Shown here one piece after another: positions 62,892-64,000 of a stretch of DNA of 64,000 nucleotides. The stretch covers positions 62,001 to 126,000 of the forward strand of contig JANINQ010000008.1 of NCBI GenBank assembly GCA_024508675.1, read 5' to 3'. The translations under genes and the position numbers were made by a program. The notes below the pieces were generated by a model. That model did not search any database. It was not told the origin of the DNA and saw nothing but the letters and a program-made list of their open reading frames with translations. Positions within the stretch are counted from its first letter, which is position 1; every line of letters begins with the position of its first letter. Source of the DNA: Afipia sp. Lineage in GTDB: Bacteria > Pseudomonadota > Alphaproteobacteria > Rhizobiales > Xanthobacteraceae.

Positions 62892-64000
62892 ATGACAGAT
62901 GCCGCCGCACCGTCTTCGATTCCTGGCGAACGAAGCACTCCCGCCCTTCCGACTCCCGGCGAAGCCTTTCGGGTCTGGCTGCGCATCGCCATGCTCAGCT
63001 TCGGCGGCCCCGCCGGTCAGATCGCGGTCATGCATCGCATTCTTGTCGAGGAGAAGCATTGGGTCTCTGAAAGCCGGTTTCTGCACGCGCTGAATTACTG
63101 CATGCTGCTGCCGGGCCCCGAGGCACAGCAGCTCGCGACCTATATCGGCTGGCTGATGCACCGGACGCGCGGCGGCATCGTCGCGGGCGGATTGTTCATC
63201 GTGCCGGGCGTGATCGCCATCATGGCGCTCAGCTACATCTATGCGGCATTCGGAAATGTCGGCTTTGTCGCTGCGCTGTTCTTCGGCCTCAAGGCTGCGG
63301 TGTTGGCGATCGTGCTGCAGGCGGTGGTCCGCGTCGGCAAGCGGGCGCTCGGCAACCCGTTGATGCAGGGACTTGCCGCAGCGGCGTTCATTGCGATTTT
63401 CTTCTTCAATGTGCCGTTCCCCGCCATCGTGCTGATAGCCGGAGCAATCGGCTACATTGGGGGACGTGCGGGCCTCGCCGCCTTTGCTGCCGCCGGGCAC
63501 GGCAGCAAAGCCTCCACCGCGCTCGTGGACAGCTTGCTGGGCGACGCGCTGCCGCCGCATGCGCGCCCCAGCGTGTTGCACGCATTGAAGGTCGCGGTGG
63601 TCTGGCTGCTGCTATGGCTGGTGCCGGTCGCGCTGCTGCTTCTTCTCTTGGGCGACGGCAATGTGTTCAGCCAGATCGCGGTGTTCTTCAGCAAGATGGC
63701 GATGGTGACGTTCGGTGGTGCCTATGCTGTGCTGGCCTATGTCGCGCAGCAGGCGGTCGAACATTATCACTGGCTGAAGCCGAACGAGATGCTCGACGGT
63801 CTTGGCATGGCGGAGACGACGCCTGGACCGCTGATCATGGTGCTGCAGTTCGTGGGGTTCATGGCGGCATTCCGCGATCCGGGCGCACTCTCGCCGATGC
63901 TTGCAGGCACGCTCGGCGGCCTGCTGGCGACATGGGTGACTTTCACACCCTGCTTTCTCTGGATATTCCTCGGCGCGCCCTTCATTGAAACCATGCGCGG
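62892..64000 (+). CDS. chrA: Chromate transporter ChrA (partial, cut at window end)
   Basis: At least 369 residues of a long two-domain CHR transporter. The first domain has RIAMLSFGGPAGQIAVMHRI and LLPGPEAQQLATYIGW, the second FSKMAMVTFGGAYAVLAYVAQ and GMAETTPGPLIMVLQFVGFMAAF, the paired family motifs. Many membrane helices are present. It exports chromate. GAGGTGAAGG lies before the ATG at 62892; the ATG overlaps a 12-codon frame (ATGA), which itself overlaps a 14-codon frame. Confidence 0.9.
   Translation, partial: MTDAAAPSSIPGERSTPALPTPGEAFRVWLRIAMLSFGGPAGQIAVMHRILVEEKHWVSESRFLHALNYCMLLPGPEAQQLATYIGWLMHRTRGGIVAGGLFIVPGVIAIMALSYIYAAFGNVGFVAALFFGLKAAVLAIVLQAVVRVGKRALGNPLMQGLAAAAFIAIFFFNVPFPAIVLIAGAIGYIGGRAGLAAFAAAGHGSKASTALVDSLLGDALPPHARPSVLHALKVAVVWLLLWLVPVALLLLLLGDGNVFSQIAVFFSKMAMVTFGGAYAVLAYVAQQAVEHYHWLKPNEMLDGLGMAETTPGPLIMVLQFVGFMAAFRDPGALSPMLAGTLGGLLATWVTFTPCFLWIFLGAPFIETMR

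Overview
The window reads as a chromosomal segment of a GC-rich alphaproteobacterium. The cta operon with IalB upstream, an F0-only atp cluster carrying a b' gene, ALAS-type hemA, the murA-DUF2948-hisD-UPF0262-Maf-YacG order and a PodJ/Sel1-type protein all suggest the Nitrobacteraceae (Bradyrhizobium, Afipia, Rhodopseudomonas, Oligotropha). That placement is inferred from gene content and order; no database search was run. Most of the window is core chromosome: about 65 protein genes and two tRNAs, with no insertion sequence, integrase, prophage or CRISPR array.

Layout. 0.1-3.4 kb: a PodJ-like Sel1-repeat membrane protein (minus). 3.6-9.8 kb: a TetR regulator divergent from a beta-oxidation operon (acyl-CoA dehydrogenase, thiolase, FadJ-type bifunctional enzyme), with two operator-like repeats between them. 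9.9-16.9 kb: a GST/MarR divergent pair, glutamate-cysteine ligase, a secreted PAN protein, a DUF6152-DUF6644 pair, TldD, and a DUF3237/HxlR divergent pair around a near-perfect 30-bp palindrome. 17-28.6 kb: IalB, the cytochrome c oxidase operon (ctaC-D-B-coxF-like-G-E), DUF983, SURF1, thrC, an M16 peptidase, DUF454 and a GNAT protein. 28.6-32.1 kb: a lipoprotein, then the F0 ATP synthase genes I-a-c-b'-b (minus). 32.3-41.5 kb: an HCCA isomerase-like protein, a coiled-coil secreted protein, a palindromic intergenic repeat, an MHS-family transporter, a NarL-type response regulator, a HAD hydrolase, a CrbS/MxtR-like transporter-fused hybrid kinase and a FixJ-type regulator. 41.5-49.4 kb: hemA with an FNR/FixK-like box, an MBL hydrolase, bioB, a chemoreceptor, an acyltransferase and tRNA-Thr. 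49.5-57.2 kb: small genes, then murA-DUF2948-hisD-UPF0262-LMW phosphatase-maf-yacG and tRNA-Phe. 57.2-64 kb: less ordinary genes, namely a Pro-rich repeat protein, an outer-membrane protein, a LuxR-type regulator, an NTF2-like protein, a TetR/crotonase pair and a chrA gene cut by the window end.

The best candidate for something undescribed is 57.3-60.5 kb. The repeat protein, the outer-membrane protein and the LuxR gene each have one copy of an 18-bp GC-rich palindrome (consensus RTCCSCCRCRCGGGGGAY), ending 58, 60 and 64 bases before their start codons. This looks like a compact, self-regulated cell-envelope regulon just downstream of tRNA-Phe. Other regulatory architecture read directly from the DNA includes operator palindromes for the HxlR, MarR and two TetR systems, an FNR/FixK-like box before hemA, sigma-70-like promoters for fad, thrC, the lipoprotein, atp, tRNA-Phe and the second TetR gene, and several intrinsic terminators.
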